64,000 bases of DNA from Ralstonia sp. NFACC01 (GTDB taxonomy: Bacteria > Pseudomonadota > Gammaproteobacteria > Burkholderiales > Burkholderiaceae), in contig NZ_FOWV01000003.1 in the NCBI RefSeq assembly GCF_900115545.1, positions 599,378-663,377 on the forward strand. The letters run 5' to 3'. Position numbers and translations under genes: made by a program. Positions 47,857 to 55,824 of this stretch are shown here, one piece after another (within the stretch, counting starts at the first letter, position 1; the number at the start of each line of letters is the position of its first letter). Below the pieces are notes generated by a model. The model saw only the letters and a list, made by a program, of their open reading frames with translations, ran no database searches and was not told the DNA's origin.

Positions 47857-48645
47857 ATGTCCAAACGCTTTTACCCGGCTGCCGCCGCCGTCGCTCTGAC
47901 GCTGGCAACCAGCGCTGCGCATGCCGCCAACGATGCGGTAACGAATCCATACGGCCTCGAGGCGCTTTGGAAAGGCGGCGATCTGATTGCCCGCGGCACA
48001 CTGCTGATCCTCATCGTGATGTCGATGGGCAGCTGGTACATCATCGTTGCGAAGCTGCTTGAACAGGCCCGTGTGCTCCGCCGGGCAAAAACTGCCGAAG
48101 AGGTCTTCTGGACTGCACCCACGCTCACAGAAGGCGCACGCGCGCTCAACGAGGACTGCCCCTTCCGCTTCATTGCACAGGCCGGGCTGTCAGCATGGGA
48201 CCACCACGATGGCGCGATGCTGGAGCAGATCAGCCTGGACACGTGGGTCACCACCGCTGTTGAGCGCGCGACCAACACCGTTTCCAATCGCCTGCAAGAC
48301 GGCCTCTCTTTCCTGGGTACCGTCGGGTCAACTGCGCCATTCGTGGGGCTGTTCGGAACGGTGTGGGGCATCTATCACGCGCTGACGGCCATCGGCATTG
48401 CCGGCCAGGCATCCATCGACAAAGTTGCCGGCCCCGTGGGCGAAGCATTGATCATGACCGCTATCGGCCTTGCCGTGGCCGTGCCGGCTGTGCTCGGCTA
48501 CAACTGGCTGGTACGGCGCAACAAGGCGGTGATGGAGCGTGTGCGCGGCTTCTCCGCCGAGCTGCATACCGTTCTCTTCACAGGCAAGACCACCGCTGCC
48601 GCTGCCGCCGCAACGCGGTCCATGGCGATTGCTCGCGTAGGGTGA
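47857..48645 (+). CDS. exbB: ExbB/TolQ/MotA-type proton channel protein
   Basis: 262 residues, CAGGAG before ATG 47857. An N-terminal signal-like segment (AAAAVALTLATSAAHAAN), then three TM helices: ARGTLLILIVMSMGSWYIIVAKLLE, LGTVGSTAPFVGLFGTVWGIYHAL and EALIMTAIGLAVAVPAVLGYNWLVRRNK. The last two contain the MotA/TolQ/ExbB core. The signal sequence marks the ExbB branch with an N-terminal extension. Confidence 0.94.
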   Translation: MSKRFYPAAAAVALTLATSAAHAANDAVTNPYGLEALWKGGDLIARGTLLILIVMSMGSWYIIVAKLLEQARVLRRAKTAEEVFWTAPTLTEGARALNEDCPFRFIAQAGLSAWDHHDGAMLEQISLDTWVTTAVERATNTVSNRLQDGLSFLGTVGSTAPFVGLFGTVWGIYHALTAIGIAGQASIDKVAGPVGEALIMTAIGLAVAVPAVLGYNWLVRRNKAVMERVRGFSAELHTVLFTGKTTAAAAAATRSMAIARVG

Positions 48646-48648
48646 GCC

Positions 48649-49080
48649 ATGGCCATGTCCGTCGGAACTGGCAGCAGTGACGAGCACGATGAGGTGATGT
48701 CCACCATCAACACGACGCCATTGGTGGACGTGATGCTGGTGCTGCTGATCATCTTCCTGATCACCATTCCGGTGGTCTCGCACACCGTGCCGGTCACGCT
48801 TCCCAAAGAAGCCGTCCATCCGCTTCAAACCACTCCCCAGAACGTGATCCTCGCGGTCACGAAGGACGGCGACGTGTTCTGGAACGAAGGTCACGTGCCG
48901 GACACCCACACGCTGGTCGACAGGCTCAAGACGGTGGCCGTGCAAAAGCCGCAGCCGGAAGTGCACATCCGTGGCGACCTGGATGCACGTTACGCCGCCA
49001 TCGGGCGTGTCGTCCTCGCCTGTCAACGCGCCGGTATCGCGAAAGTGGATTTCATTACCGAAGCACCGCCGCGCCAATAA
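48649..49080 (+). CDS. exbD: ExbD (first copy)
   Basis: 143 residues, three bases after exbB. TM helix with the essential Asp: STINTTPLVDVMLVLLIIFLITIPVVSHTVPVTLPKE (Asp near 25), then a periplasmic domain. Forms the proton channel with ExbB. Directly followed by a second exbD. Confidence 0.94.
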   Translation: MAMSVGTGSSDEHDEVMSTINTTPLVDVMLVLLIIFLITIPVVSHTVPVTLPKEAVHPLQTTPQNVILAVTKDGDVFWNEGHVPDTHTLVDRLKTVAVQKPQPEVHIRGDLDARYAAIGRVVLACQRAGIAKVDFITEAPPRQ

Positions 49081-49107
49081 CCCATTCACATCAAAAGGAG
49101 GCCCGTC

Positions 49108-49539
49108 ATGGCAATGACGATGCATGGCGGCAACGGCGATGAGGCCGAGGTCATGGTCGAGATCAACACCACCCCGTTGATCGACGTGATGCTCGTGCTG
49201 CTCATCATGCTCATACTCACAATCCCCATCCAAACGCATGCGGTAAAGCTGGACATGCCAACCGACGCGCCAGCGCAGCCCCAGCAGACAACGCCGGCCA
49301 TCGTGCAGATTGACGTTGCACCCGACGGCTCGCTCGCCTGGAATGGCGAACCGGTGGCCTCCCGTGCACAGCTGGAAACCCGGCTTGAGGCAGTCAGCGC
49401 AGACCCCGCGCCAACTGAGCTGCACCTGCGTCCTGACAAGGCGGCGCCGTATCGGGCCGTTGCCATGGTCATGGCTTCCGCCCAGCGGCTGGGTGTGAAG
49501 CGCATCGGGCTGGTCGGCAACGAGCAGTTCATGCCGTAA
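49108..49539 (+). CDS. exbD: ExbD (second copy)
   Basis: 143 residues, 27 bases after the first copy, with AAGGAGG upstream. EINTTPLIDVMLVLLIMLILTIPIQTHAVKLDMPT with the conserved Asp, and C-terminal LHLRPDKAAPYRAVAMVMASAQRLGVKRIGLVGNEQF. Paralogue, clearly different in sequence from copy one. Paired ExbDs next to one ExbB suggest a mixed stator. Confidence 0.94.
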   Translation: MAMTMHGGNGDEAEVMVEINTTPLIDVMLVLLIMLILTIPIQTHAVKLDMPTDAPAQPQQTTPAIVQIDVAPDGSLAWNGEPVASRAQLETRLEAVSADPAPTELHLRPDKAAPYRAVAMVMASAQRLGVKRIGLVGNEQFMP

Positions 49540-49606
49540 GCGGCCCCGCGCGGCCGCCCGTTCGTTCGGTCACTCTCTCGCCTCCTCCTCAATTGTCGGA
49601 TCTACC

Positions 49607-50968
49607 ATGTTCGACTCGAAACTCGACTTACCTTCCCCCGCCATGGGGATCTCCGCCCCAAGGGAAGCGTCCGCTGGTGCGCTTGCCTGGTTCGGCCTTG
49701 CGGTACTCGTGATCGTCGCGTTCTTTGCCAATATCGACCGGCAGATACTTGTTCTCCTTACAGAACCGATCCGGCAGGACTTCGGTCTCTCGGACTTGCA
49801 GATCGGCCTGCTGCAAGGCGCCGGCCTCGCGCTCTTTGCGGGCGCGGCGGCGCTACCCATCGGATGGATCGCAGACCGCGTCGACCGTCGCCTCGTGCTG
49901 GCGGTGTGCATTCTGGTCTGGAGTGCAGCAACTGCTACCTGCGGGCTCACCACCGGCTTCTGGCAACTCTTCATCGCCTCGATCGGATTGGGCATCGGAG
50001 AGGCCGGATTGATGCCCATCATCTACGGCATGATTCCCGACCTGTTTCCCGCACGACAGCGCGTGCTCGCCAACTCGGTGTTCGCGCTGGTCAACCTGCT
50101 CGGCGCCGGTGCGGGCATGGCCCTGGGAGGCGCGCTATTGCAAGGCGTCACGACGATGCACGGCACGCTACCCGGTGCGTTGGCCGGCTTCTCGCCATGG
50201 CGCCTGGCCTTCTTTGCCGTTGCCATCCCCGCGCCGCTTCTAGTCATTCTGGTCGCCATGATCCGCCCTAAGCACGGCGACGGCAGCACGAACATACGCG
50301 CCACCGAGCATGTCGCCACATCACCCTTGACCGCACGCGCCTACTTCACGCGCGAACGGGCCATGATGGCGAAATTCTTCGGTGCAATCGCGTTGGTCAA
50401 CATGGCTTTCACCGGCATCACCACCTGGATGCCCATCGTTGCCGTGCGGAGTTTTGGCGCGGCGCCGGCTGCGGCTGGTGGTGGGTTGGGGGCCGCGGCC
50501 ACAATCGGCAGCGTCATTGGCTGCGTTCTGGGCTGGCTGATCGCTCGCCGCCTCAGCCCTCGCTTCGGAGTATTGGCCCCGCTGCGTGTGTGCGAGTGGG
50601 GCGCGCTTGCCGCGGCGCTCACTTCCGTCGGCTACTTGACCGCCAGTTCGGTGACATTCGTCTACAGCCTCTTTGGACTGCAGTTCGCTTGCATTGTCGC
50701 CGGCATGGTGCTGTTTCCCGCAATCATGCAAAGCATTTGTCCCGCGCACCTGCGCTCGCGCGTGGCCGCCATCGGCGTGCTGACCACCATCGTCGTTCAA
50801 GCCGGTAGCCCGGTCTTCATCGGCGTGATGTCGGATCGCTTGCAGGCTGTCAACCACGGTCTCCTCCTGGCGATCATTGGCGTCGCCCTGGTTGGATTCT
50901 CTTCAGCTTGCGTACTGATGCGCGCCGCCGGTAAAGGCGTACGCGACGCGATTGAGCGCTACGCATAA
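49607..50968 (+). CDS. MFS transporter (spinster-like; position of MlrD)
   Basis: 453 residues with 12 predicted TM helices. Family marks: ANIDRQILVLLTEPIRQDFGLSDLQIGLLQGAGLALFAGAAALPIGWIADRVDRR (MFS motif A), GLGIGEAGLMPIIYGMIPDLFPARQRVLANSVFALVNLLGAGAGMALGG, and a C-terminal half with weaker motifs. Most similar by eye to spinster-type MFS proteins. In microcystin degraders the transporter gene mlrD accompanies mlrB and mlrC; MlrD is of another MFS branch, so the role here is by analogy. Presumed inner-membrane uptake of the peptide or its products. Confidence 0.85.
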   Translation: MFDSKLDLPSPAMGISAPREASAGALAWFGLAVLVIVAFFANIDRQILVLLTEPIRQDFGLSDLQIGLLQGAGLALFAGAAALPIGWIADRVDRRLVLAVCILVWSAATATCGLTTGFWQLFIASIGLGIGEAGLMPIIYGMIPDLFPARQRVLANSVFALVNLLGAGAGMALGGALLQGVTTMHGTLPGALAGFSPWRLAFFAVAIPAPLLVILVAMIRPKHGDGSTNIRATEHVATSPLTARAYFTRERAMMAKFFGAIALVNMAFTGITTWMPIVAVRSFGAAPAAAGGGLGAAATIGSVIGCVLGWLIARRLSPRFGVLAPLRVCEWGALAAALTSVGYLTASSVTFVYSLFGLQFACIVAGMVLFPAIMQSICPAHLRSRVAAIGVLTTIVVQAGSPVFIGVMSDRLQAVNHGLLLAIIGVALVGFSSACVLMRAAGKGVRDAIERYA

Positions 50969-50985
50969 CGCCCTCCCATCGTCAA

Positions 50986-52008
50986 ATGAATACCATGGAA
51001 CGCTGTTCTCTCTCGATTCGAATCGAGAGCTGGCCACTGGCCGCGCCTTTCAGAATTACCGGTTATCTCGTCGATACTGCCCGTGTGGTCGTCGTGACAA
51101 TCGCTGACGCGCACCATGAAGGTGTCGGTGAAGCGGCCGGTGTCTTCTATCTTGGCGAGACGCCCGAGTCGATCGCGGCGCAGATCGAAGCGGTACGGCC
51201 TTCTATCGAACGAGGCATCACCCGCGCGCAGTTGCTGACGCTGCTGCCGTCGGGCGGCGCACGCAATGCGGTAGACGCAGCGCTTTGGGCATTGGAATCG
51301 AAACGTGAAGCGTTGCCGGTCTGGCGCGTCGCGCAGCTTCCGCCACCGCGCCCCCTGCTGACCACGATGACTATCGGCGTCGATACCCCGCAGGCAATGG
51401 CGAGCAAGGCGCGTAGCCTGCGCCAAACCCGTGCGCTCAAGATCAAACTCGATGGCAGTGTGCGCGATGCCAGCCGCCTGTTATCGATTCGTGAGGCGCG
51501 ACCTGACGTGTCGCTCTCGGCCGATGCCAACCAAGGCTGGTCGCGCGCTCACCTCGATACGATGCTTCCGGTGTTGCAGCAAGTCGGCGTCGACATGCTG
51601 GAGCAGCCATTCGCCATCGGTGCTGACGCCTGCCTCGATACGCTGGACTATCCGATTCCCCTGGCCGCCGATGAATCGTTCCAGGATGTTAAGGACCTGC
51701 CCAGCGTCGTTCGTCGATACGACATCGTCAACATCAAGCTCGACAAGTGCGGGGGACTCACGCGCGCGCTTGAACTCGCCGCCACCGCACGGTCTGCAGG
51801 CCTCTCCATCATGGTTGGATGCATGCCGGGGACGTCATTGGCCATCGCACCCGCTTTCGTCCTCGGGCAGTTGTGCGATCGCATCGACCTCGATGGCCCG
51901 TTGTTTCTCACCAGGGATCGTGCGGTTGGCGCACAGTACTCGGACGGCCTCTTGTTGTGCCCGGACGATGCTTGGGGGTCCGCCGTTACCAATGCCATGC
52001 TCCCGTAA
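50986..52008 (+). CDS. dipeptide epimerase (enolase superfamily, MR/MLE)
   Basis: 340 residues. Acid/base KxK pair K152-x-K154 (ALKIKLDG), metal ligands D180 (DANQGW), E206 (LEQPF) and D229 (ADES), second base K254 (KLDKCGG). C-terminal D301-x-D303 (DRIDLDGPLFL) is the motif of L-Ala-D/L-Glu-type dipeptide epimerases, where it binds the substrate's amino group. Role: interconvert D and L residues at the C-terminal position of a dipeptide so that ordinary dipeptidases can use it. It starts 17 bases after the MFS gene. Confidence 0.9.
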   Translation: MNTMERCSLSIRIESWPLAAPFRITGYLVDTARVVVVTIADAHHEGVGEAAGVFYLGETPESIAAQIEAVRPSIERGITRAQLLTLLPSGGARNAVDAALWALESKREALPVWRVAQLPPPRPLLTTMTIGVDTPQAMASKARSLRQTRALKIKLDGSVRDASRLLSIREARPDVSLSADANQGWSRAHLDTMLPVLQQVGVDMLEQPFAIGADACLDTLDYPIPLAADESFQDVKDLPSVVRRYDIVNIKLDKCGGLTRALELAATARSAGLSIMVGCMPGTSLAIAPAFVLGQLCDRIDLDGPLFLTRDRAVGAQYSDGLLLCPDDAWGSAVTNAMLP

Positions 52009-52025
52009 CGTCCACCGCGCAGCCA

Positions 52026-52426
52026 ATGGATTCTTCACTCGCCGCGAGACTCGACGCCCTCTTTGCACCGTATCAGCGTAGTGACAGACCGGGCTTGGTC
52101 GTGGGCATTACGCACGGTGACGCGTTGCGCTATCGCCGTGGCTTTGGCATGTCGTTCGAGGCGTTTCTGGCGGAACACCTCTTTGGCCCGATGGGCATGA
52201 TCGACACCATTGCGGCGCCCGACGATATGCAGATTCTGCCCGGCATGGCGACACTGCATGTACGGGACGCCACGGACGGCTGGGAGCGCGGGCTACTAGC
52301 AGCATGGCGTATGGCGCAATGCACCTCTCACGCGACAGCGGCGGGACCATCTCGTGTTTCCGGCTCGACACCTGGCGCACGCGCAATTTGCTGTTCACTC
52401 GCATTGACGACGATACAACCCCATGA
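52026..52426 (+). pseudogene. internally deleted third MlrB/D-aminopeptidase-like serine hydrolase
   Basis: Three fragments of a 540-residue family remain. N-terminal: MDSSLAARLDALFAPYQRSD to RRGFGM; then, with about 130 codons lost, SFEAFLAEHLFGPMGMIDTIAAPDDMQILPGMATLHVRDA; after a second, larger loss (about 300 codons) and a frame change comes the C-terminal LDTWRTRNLLFTRIDDD. The SxxK, YxN and HxG catalytic motifs are all gone. Its stop overlaps the next gene's start as ATGA (52423-52426), the usual sign of translational coupling, so the remnant may still be translated to pass ribosomes on. Confidence 0.85.
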
Positions 52427-54120
52427 CAAGCCCATCGAGAGAATGCATGTACGAGGCGCTATCGGCGCTGTTTCGCCCCTACGCGCGCAGCGATGGTCCG
52501 GGCGTGGTTGTCGGCATCGCTCAGCATGGTGAACTGTTCTACCGCAAGGCATTCGGCATGGCGAGTCTTGAGCACGCGCGTGCGCTGACGACCGCCACGC
52601 GCCTGCGCATCGGCTCAGTCAGCAAGCACTTCACCTGCCTGGCTGCACTGCTGCTCTGCGAGGAGGGCCTTCTCGATGCGGACGCCGGCATCGGAACCTA
52701 TATTCCTGAGCTCTCGCGTGCCGGCGGTGCGCCGACACTGCGTCAGTTGATGTCGCACCGCGGCGGGCAACGATGCGCGCTCGATCTGGCCTTGCTGACG
52801 CAAGGCTTGGCCATCCCGCCGCGTGGCGCAACGCTCGCCGCACAGATCCGCCAGCGCGACGAGAATTTCCATCCAGGCGAACGCATGATGTATTCGAACG
52901 GCGGCTATCACTTGTTGTCGCTCGCCATTGAGCGCGCCAGCGGCATGCCGTTTGATGCATTCCTGGATGCGAGGATCTTTACTCCGATGGGCATGCACGA
53001 GACGGCCTCCATCGACAACGACATGGCCGTGGTGCCGGGCATCGCCAGCTTTCATGTGCCGGATGGCGAAGGCGGGTATCTGCGCGGCATCTTTCCCTCA
53101 AGAGAGATCCTGGGTGAAGGCGGCATCGTTTCGACGGTCGATGACATGCTGCGATGGACTGCGCACATGCATGGTGAAAAGATCGTCGGCACGGATGCGA
53201 CTTGGGCACAGATGTTGGAGATGCCCGTGTTTTCCAGCGGACAGGGCAGCAACTACGCCCTGGGCCTCAAGCAAACCATCTATCGCGGCATCCAGCTCAC
53301 CCATCATTCGGGCGGTGTCATCGGGGGCACCAGCCATATGCTGTTCTCCGCCACACACGGGCTGGATGTGGTGCTCCTCAGCAACGGCGCGGTCGACACC
53401 CCAATCGATCTTGCCCATCGCATCGTCGATATCGTGCTCGCCACTGTCCTGAGCGGCGACGGGCCGCCGATTCCAGTGCGTGCGTCGGCACATGCTGCGC
53501 GGCTTGGCTGTTATCGCTCATTGGAGAGCAATGCGGTGTATGCACTGGAGGACCACGACGGCGCATTGGCGCTGGGTGGTTGGCTCTGCGCGGGGAAACC
53601 CCTGCCGCTTTACCCCATCGAAGGAAGCCCCACCAATGATGTCGCCATTGAAGCCGGCGCTGACGGATCCTTCTCCGTGCACTGGGGAATGCACAACGCG
53701 CCCGATGACATCGACCATCTCCGGATCGCCCATTGCGGACATGCCGAGACATTCGAACGCGTTGCTGAAGTGCCCCCGATGACGGCCGAGATCGCCGCTG
53801 AGATGTGTGGCATCTACGAGAGCCACGATGCCAACGCCCGCGCCGTCATCGAACACGATCCGGCCGACCACAGTACTTTGATACTCCGTATGCAAGGCGC
53901 AGCTGGAGGGTGTGATTACCGACTGACGCCCATCGCTGATCACGTCTTTGGCATGGCTCCCATCGCCCCACTGGCTTTCATCGATGGCATCGTTACGCTA
54001 TCGCAAGACCCATCCCAGCCGCCGACGCCCAGCTTCCGCATTGATACCCAACGGAGTCGAGGTGTCACATTCACGCGGGCAGTTGGCAACTGGACACGAT
54101 ACCCGGAACCCTGCCTCTGA
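52423..54120 (+). CDS. serine hydrolase, D-aminopeptidase/MlrB-like (copy A)
   Basis: 565 residues. Beta-lactamase/penicillin-binding fold (S12): nucleophile S65-V-S-K68, Y157-S-N159, and H295-S-G297 in place of KTG, the HxG variant of D-aminopeptidase from Ochrobactrum and related esterases. About 200 residues of C-terminal beta domains follow the catalytic part, as in that enzyme and in MlrB (about 540 residues). No signal peptide, so cytoplasmic. Start overlaps the preceding remnant (ATGA); an ATG at residue 9 is an alternative. Expected to release N-terminal D-amino acids or cleave linear D-containing peptides. Confidence 0.88.
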   Translation: MTSPSRECMYEALSALFRPYARSDGPGVVVGIAQHGELFYRKAFGMASLEHARALTTATRLRIGSVSKHFTCLAALLLCEEGLLDADAGIGTYIPELSRAGGAPTLRQLMSHRGGQRCALDLALLTQGLAIPPRGATLAAQIRQRDENFHPGERMMYSNGGYHLLSLAIERASGMPFDAFLDARIFTPMGMHETASIDNDMAVVPGIASFHVPDGEGGYLRGIFPSREILGEGGIVSTVDDMLRWTAHMHGEKIVGTDATWAQMLEMPVFSSGQGSNYALGLKQTIYRGIQLTHHSGGVIGGTSHMLFSATHGLDVVLLSNGAVDTPIDLAHRIVDIVLATVLSGDGPPIPVRASAHAARLGCYRSLESNAVYALEDHDGALALGGWLCAGKPLPLYPIEGSPTNDVAIEAGADGSFSVHWGMHNAPDDIDHLRIAHCGHAETFERVAEVPPMTAEIAAEMCGIYESHDANARAVIEHDPADHSTLILRMQGAAGGCDYRLTPIADHVFGMAPIAPLAFIDGIVTLSQDPSQPPTPSFRIDTQRSRGVTFTRAVGNWTRYPEPCL

Positions 54121-54137
54121 GACACAACGGTTGAGGG

Positions 54138-54173
54138 AAAAAAAGGCGGAGCGGCACCGTTGCCGCTCCGCCT
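54138..54173 (-). terminator. strong terminator between convergent hydrolase genes
   Basis: Seven A then AGGCGGAGCGGC (54144-54155), six-base loop, GCCGCTCCGCCT (54162-54173): a perfect 12-bp stem. On the minus strand it is followed by a T7 run, so it ends the receptor-hydrolase operon. The plus strand has a weaker T context and may still use it. Confidence 0.88.
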
Positions 54174-54177
54174 GTTC

Positions 54178-55809
54178 TCATATCTCCCGCGAGAAAGCGA
54201 GGCCACGTGTTCGCGAGGTATCCAGCCAGAAACGGGAAGCACGCCCGTTCACACGATCGACGGTCAGCACACCGGCGGAGAAACCTTGCGCATCCGCCGG
54301 TTCAAACGTGAAGACGTCTTCGCCAACGGGGACAAGCCGGTAGTTGACGCCACCCATGGGGCCCTCCAGCCGCATCGATACGGCGCCGTCCGAGAGCGTC
54401 AGTCCGGCCTGCCCTGCTGCATCACCGCTGAAGTAAGCGCCCTCCATGCCGGCGAAGGCATCGGAGACAGGTGGCGCCTCATCTGGCAGCCGTTCCAGTA
54501 GCGATGCATGGCCGCAGTCGATGAACTCGATGGCCGTCACGCGGCCGGCCGACGTTGCGCCGGGCCGAATCATCAACGCGCCACCAGTACCGTCCTCGAT
54601 GCGCAAACCGTCCGACGTCTCAATTAACGGTAGCGCCAGGTGCTTCTGGTTATGTATGACGGCAGCAAGGTGCCCACCCCGATCGACAACCTCACAGTAC
54701 GCTCGATCGGCGCGCGAGAAGTATCGGCCCAGCAGCGCTTCATGACCGTTGATGGTCAGTGGCTCGGGGCGCGGGGCGCCGAGTACCTCGTCGCCCAGGA
54801 CAACGTCGACAATCTGCGTTGCGAGTGCAATCGGGTCCACCGGCGCGCCGTTGGTAAGAATCACCACATCGAGCGCATGCGCCGCCACGGTCAACATCTG
54901 GCATGACCCACCGAACACGCCGCCGGCATGGTGGAGCAACTCAACATTGCGATGCGGTGTGCGCATCAACCCAAGCGCGTACACACCTTCGGCACCACTG
55001 GAATAGCGCGGTTTGGTCAGCATCTGTCGCCACACGTCCTGGGTGCCGAGCTTGTCGGGCGCGCGCAGATGGGCCGTCCAGCGCAGCATGTCATCGATGG
55101 TGGACACGATGCCGCCTTCACCCCGCACTTCCCACGAAGGGAACAAGCCGCGAATAAAGCCACCCGTTCCGTCCGGCACGTGCTGGGTGGCCATGCGCGG
55201 CCGAATCTGCATATCGTCGGCAACGGCCTCGGTATCGACCATGCCCATCACACGGAAGATGCGCTCCGACAGGAAGCTCTCGAACGGCACGCCGCTGACG
55301 CGCTCAATGACAAGCGACAGCAGGTGGTAGCCGCCGTTGCAGTAAATCATCCGCTCCCCAGGGCGGAAATTGACGTCGCGTTGGCGGACCTCCGTCGCCA
55401 ACGCCGCGCCCCGAGGCATGGTCACCACGCCCTGCGTCAACACCCACAGGTCGAGGTAACAGCGGTAGCCGCCGGTGTGCGTCATCAACTGGCGTAACGT
55501 GGGATCGCCCGCGAGCACCGGCAACTCCGGGATATACGTGCGGATGCCCGCGTCGACATCCAGCTTGCCCTCTTCTGCCAGCAGCAGCGCCGCGAGACAC
55601 GTGAAGTGCTTGCTCGTCGAGCCGATCCGCATGCGCGTTGCGGGCGTGTTGATGGTGCCGTGCTCAATGCTGGCCAGCCCGAAGCCGCGCCGGTAAAGCG
55701 CATCCCCTCGCAACGCGACGCCGACCACGAGGCCCGGCTGGTCCGCCTTGTTGTACGGCTCCAGCAACGCGTCGAGTTGCTTCCTGATATCCATTGGATC
55801 GTGTGTCAT
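54178..55809 (-). CDS. serine hydrolase, D-aminopeptidase/MlrB-like (copy B)
   Basis: 543 residues, paralogue of copy A. S64-T-S-K67 (RIGSTSKHFTCL), YCNGGYHLLSLVIERVSG (YxN) and LHHAGGVFGG (HxG); full C-terminal domains ending FWLDTSRTRGLAFSREI. No signal peptide. It lies 15 bases downstream of the TonB-dependent receptor gene, so import and cleavage are expressed together. An in-frame ATG (residue 6, MDIRKQ) matches the start of the remnant and may be the true one; no clear ribosome binding site distinguishes them. Confidence 0.88.
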   Translation of the reverse strand: MTHDPMDIRKQLDALLEPYNKADQPGLVVGVALRGDALYRRGFGLASIEHGTINTPATRMRIGSTSKHFTCLAALLLAEEGKLDVDAGIRTYIPELPVLAGDPTLRQLMTHTGGYRCYLDLWVLTQGVVTMPRGAALATEVRQRDVNFRPGERMIYCNGGYHLLSLVIERVSGVPFESFLSERIFRVMGMVDTEAVADDMQIRPRMATQHVPDGTGGFIRGLFPSWEVRGEGGIVSTIDDMLRWTAHLRAPDKLGTQDVWRQMLTKPRYSSGAEGVYALGLMRTPHRNVELLHHAGGVFGGSCQMLTVAAHALDVVILTNGAPVDPIALATQIVDVVLGDEVLGAPRPEPLTINGHEALLGRYFSRADRAYCEVVDRGGHLAAVIHNQKHLALPLIETSDGLRIEDGTGGALMIRPGATSAGRVTAIEFIDCGHASLLERLPDEAPPVSDAFAGMEGAYFSGDAAGQAGLTLSDGAVSMRLEGPMGGVNYRLVPVGEDVFTFEPADAQGFSAGVLTVDRVNGRASRFWLDTSRTRGLAFSREI

Positions 55810-55824
55810 GTCGATTGATGTGCG

